A stretch of 64,000 nt of DNA from NCBI GenBank assembly GCA_040755415.1, contig JBFMAZ010000043.1:3674-67673 (forward strand), written 5' to 3'. The position numbers were made by a program, and so were the translations under genes. Source of the stretch: QYQD01 sp040755415. GTDB lineage: Bacteria; Desulfobacterota; QYQD01. Positions 62,034 to 64,000 of this stretch are shown piece after piece. Below the pieces are notes generated by a model. It was not told the DNA's origin, did no database searches, and saw only the letters and a program-made list of their open reading frames with translations. Every line of letters starts with the position of its first letter. Positions within the stretch are counted from its first letter, which is position 1.

Positions 62034-62337
62034 GGTTATTTTCTGTCACTCCCACCCCGGGTGTCATTCCTGTAAGGCTCGTCTCTGACCCCGATCAGGG
62101 AGCAGGAATTTAGTATTTTTAGATAGTTTACATTCTCCGGATTCCCAATAAAACCCACGGGAATAACAATCCCGAAATTCTGTGAGAGCCTCCCATTATT
62201 AACAGTTCTTATTGGTTAGGGGGATTCCTCAGCCTCCCCTCTTCCCGCCTGTCGATGGAGCTTCAATTACTTAAGGACATCCCGGGGCAGAGAGATCATA
62301 TCCTCAATGGTCACGGTGTCCCGTACTTGAGAACCTG
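62034..62337. other. Gap of 304 bp with a decayed repeat element
   Basis: 62041-62190 contains a degenerate sequence of the CCCCGATCAGGGAGCAGGAATT and TCCGGATTCCCAATAAAACCC type, similar in style to the interior of the MITE at 37278. On the minus strand the piece read from 62330 to 62277 encodes VRDTVTIEDMISLPRDVLK and a stop: the end of some protein, unrecognised. Confidence 0.45.
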
Positions 62338-62733
62338 TTAATCCTTCTCAAGTCTTAGCTCTACCATCTTGTTCCTTATAATACTTAGGAATTCTCTAAT
62401 CGCCTCTTCTGGCTTATCTGAAAGATTACTTTCTACAACGTGCCCCTGGGTTCCGTCATGGCAGTGTTTAGGGAAGGTCTTTACATGAGCCCATTTCAGG
62501 TGAGGTGCGTTGTCATGACGATATATCGCACTTCTTACACCCGACTGCTCCCAATGGAATGAATAATCCCCCTCAAGCGAATACCAGATGTCTATGAAAG
62601 TATGATCGATTAGTCTTATTCGTAGTTTTCTGGCTCGCCCGGTGTAGCTGGAAATGATTTCACTCTCTACAACTATCTCGCCAAAATCTCTTTCAGCTAT
62701 CTCTTTAAATCGCCTGTAGCATTCTAATATCAT
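62338..62733 (-). CDS. DUF6516-like small protein, probable toxin
   Basis: 131 residues. The core DYSFHWEQSGVRSAIYRHDNAPH, then TFPKHCHDG and VVESNLSDKPEEAIREFLSIIR matches what I recall of DUF6516-type proteins, which occur beside small coiled partners and may be toxins. The gene overlaps the upstream small gene by 29 bases, typical of toxin-antitoxin operons. Confidence 0.65.
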   Translation of the reverse strand: MILECYRRFKEIAERDFGEIVVESEIISSYTGRARKLRIRLIDHTFIDIWYSLEGDYSFHWEQSGVRSAIYRHDNAPHLKWAHVKTFPKHCHDGTQGHVVESNLSDKPEEAIREFLSIIRNKMVELRLEKD

Positions 62734-62998
62734 TTTCTATTTCCACTATTTCAGATTCTATATTTTTTATCTCAATCAGGTCTTCCCAGCCTGGATGTTC
62801 CGGCGCTGTTCCCCCCTTAATCTTTTCTTCCAATTCCTTTACCGTCCCTGCTTCATACCTTGCCAGTATTTCTAGTTTTTCGATCTGCAAGTTTCTTTTC
62901 TTTTCTTTCAGTGCCAGAGTCGAGCCAAACTTGATAAAGTCTTCCCGGGACATTGAGTATTTTTTTGAAAGCATGTCGATTGCTTCCATGCCAGCCAT
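62705..62998 (-). CDS. Small coiled-coil partner, probable antitoxin
   Basis: 97 residues, ATG behind AAGGAGGTAATTTATC, an excellent site. Mostly charged helix (LALKEKKRNLQIEKLEILARYE, TVKELEEKIKGG, NIESEIVEIENDIRML). It begins with a possible helix-turn-helix-like stretch (AIDMLSKKYSMSREDFIKF). First in the pair with the DUF6516-like gene. Confidence 0.65.
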   Translation of the reverse strand: MAGMEAIDMLSKKYSMSREDFIKFGSTLALKEKKRNLQIEKLEILARYEAGTVKELEEKIKGGTAPEHPGWEDLIEIKNIESEIVEIENDIRMLQAI

Positions 62999-63110
62999 GA
63001 TAAATTACCTCCTTATGTTTTAGTTCTTGCCCATGATATCACATTTCCCCTTTATCTTCTCCTCAATCACCCGTGCCACGGCGCTTGATTTCTATCATAA
63101 AATCCAGACC

Positions 63111-63197
63111 TGTTGAAGCTACCCACTGCAAGCAGCGGAGAATGCACTCGCTATGCGTGGTCAAAAACTTGGAAATGAAAAGTGATAATCTTCAACA
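63111..63197. mobile_element. 87-bp inverted-repeat element interrupting rhuM
   Basis: Ends are TGTTGAAG (63111-63118) and CTTCAACA (63190-63197), perfect 8-bp inverted repeats. Inside is CACTGCAAGCAGCGGAGAAT, GCACTCGCTATG and TCAAAAACTTGG, shared with the copy at 23945-24010. No coding capacity. Confidence 0.6.
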
Positions 63198-63601
63198 ATG
63201 TCCCGGTTTCCCCTTTCATCATCCAGCACAAAGCCTTTGATGATAAACTCCCGCAGTGTCTTGGTAGCCCATATACGGAACTGTGTCGCCTGATAGCTGT
63301 TGACCCGATAGCCGACGGCTATGATGGCATCCAAATTATAAAAATTAGTGAGATAAGTCTTGCCGTCTTCAGCAGTTGTTCGAATTTTTCGAATAACTGA
63401 ATTTTCTTGTAACTCCTTGGACTTAAATATTTCCTTCAAATGATAATTGATTGTATGAACTTCAACGCCAAACAACTCCGCCATCTTCTTTTGGGTCAGC
63501 CAAAATGTCTCGTCCTGAAAAAATACCTCGATATGAACTGCCCCGTCGGGAGTTGTATAAAATATGATCTCATTGTCCTGCGGTATTAGCTTTTTGCTCA
63601 T
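63161..63601 (-). pseudogene. RhuM-family protein, truncated by an inserted element
   Basis: 146 codons from ATG 63601 (behind GATAGGTAAT). EVFFQDETFWLTQKKMAELFGV, then YLTNFYNLDAIIAVGYRVNS and FRIWATKTLREFIIKGFVLDDER is the N-terminal part of RhuM-type proteins, found in pathogenicity and defence islands. Relatives have over 300 residues; here homology breaks at about 63200 inside the 87-bp element and the last codons are element-derived. It may still yield a stable N-terminal domain. Confidence 0.75.
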
Positions 63602-63854
63602 ATTACCTATCTTTCCTGTGATAACCTCTTCTGCGGATCACGGCAGACGAGAAATACCCATTCTTCTAAAAGTGATAATTTTTAAGAACGTATCGGCTCC
63701 ACTCTGACCTTTCCCTATCAAATAACCGTCAAATAAACAGAGTAGCGCCTAACACATTGAAAACAGGAAACTTATAACTCAGACGTGACAGCAGCCCATG
63801 GCATCCGCACTGTGTTCCATCAAATAACCGGCAAACAAACCCATGGCCTCCAGG

Positions 63855-64000
63855 TCACGCCCAAAACGGCACATACTTCATAAACTTCCGGGAAGCAGAC
63901 TCATCGTAAGGTCGAATCCATCCCGCTTCCAGCGCTTCCTTGATCAGACGAGAGGCCGTAGCGCTATTTTGGAGCTCGATGCCGAATCGTTCTCGCAACG
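63855..64000 (-). CDS. C-terminal end of an AlbA/Schlafen-type ATP-binding protein (partial)
   Basis: The minus-strand frame entering at the right edge ends at TGA 63855-63857 and gives 47 residues: RERFGIELQNSATASRLIKE, then ALEAGWIRPYDESASRKFMK and YVPFWA. The order resembles the winged-helix end of AlbA_2-domain putative transcriptional regulators and RecG-like ATP-binding proteins. Only the end is visible. Confidence 0.5.
   Translation of the reverse strand, partial: LRERFGIELQNSATASRLIKEALEAGWIRPYDESASRKFMKYVPFWA

Overview
The window looks like chromosome of a strictly anaerobic Gram-negative bacterium, most plausibly of the Desulfobacterota (former Deltaproteobacteria). Reasons: lipid A and LPS genes (lpxC, gmhA), a B12-dependent class II ribonucleotide reductase, a glycyl radical enzyme with its activase, a fused CobA-HemD for siroheme/cobalamin synthesis, many radical SAM enzymes, a long-form HisG, and intergenic DNA full of degenerate short-word repeats of a kind common in such genomes. 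This taxonomic call is inference. No rRNA, tRNA or CRISPR array was found by eye.

Layout. 1-5850 (minus strand): two tandem paralogous lipoproteins, then a compact operon of glycyl radical enzyme, SCP2-like lipid-binding protein and glycyl radical activase. 5974-8637: a large PHP-domain protein followed by the headless remnant of a metallophosphoesterase. 8744-17658: eleven consecutive minus-strand genes that look like one accessory system. In transcription order it has three related structural-looking proteins, a small exported beta-sandwich protein, a membrane-anchored protein, a fragment of an M15 peptidase, a broken GH13 amylase, a papain-like peptidase, a small helical protein, an unknown 286-residue helical protein and a CHAT (caspase-like) protease. 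This cluster is the best candidate for an undescribed system.

18 to 37 kb is mixed housekeeping: trmFO, a dolichol-kinase-like enzyme, a PAS histidine kinase, two peptidoglycan enzymes, an HD / radical SAM / CCA-type nucleotidyltransferase operon, small Cys-rich proteins, a J-domain protein, a PilZ protein, hemC and cobA-hemD, an FmdB zinc ribbon, a deoxyhypusine-synthase-like protein and gmhA. 37.7 to 48 kb (mostly plus): hup, rnc, an Elp3-like radical SAM gene, era, mobA, then lpxC, hisI and hisG behind a sequence matching a sigma-54 promoter, a TPR lipoprotein, engB, a phosphoribosyltransferase, a universal stress protein and a HAD nucleotidase. 48 to 60.5 kb: a HEPN/MNT pair, an AmpG-like transporter, rmuC, a cold shock protein, trkH-trkA, ogt, a class II ribonucleotide reductase, endonuclease V, a lytic transglycosylase, thiL and ndk.

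The right end (60.5-64 kb) resembles an eroding defence or mobile island: a vsr N-terminal stub ended by a nested palindrome, a HEAT-repeat protein, a toxin-antitoxin-like pair, a RhuM gene cut by an 87-bp inverted-repeat element, and the end of an AlbA/Schlafen-type ATP-binding protein. Across the window at least six genes are reduced to fragments (metallophosphoesterase, GH13 amylase, M15 peptidase, BASS transporter, vsr, rhuM), which points to gene decay alongside small non-autonomous repeats.
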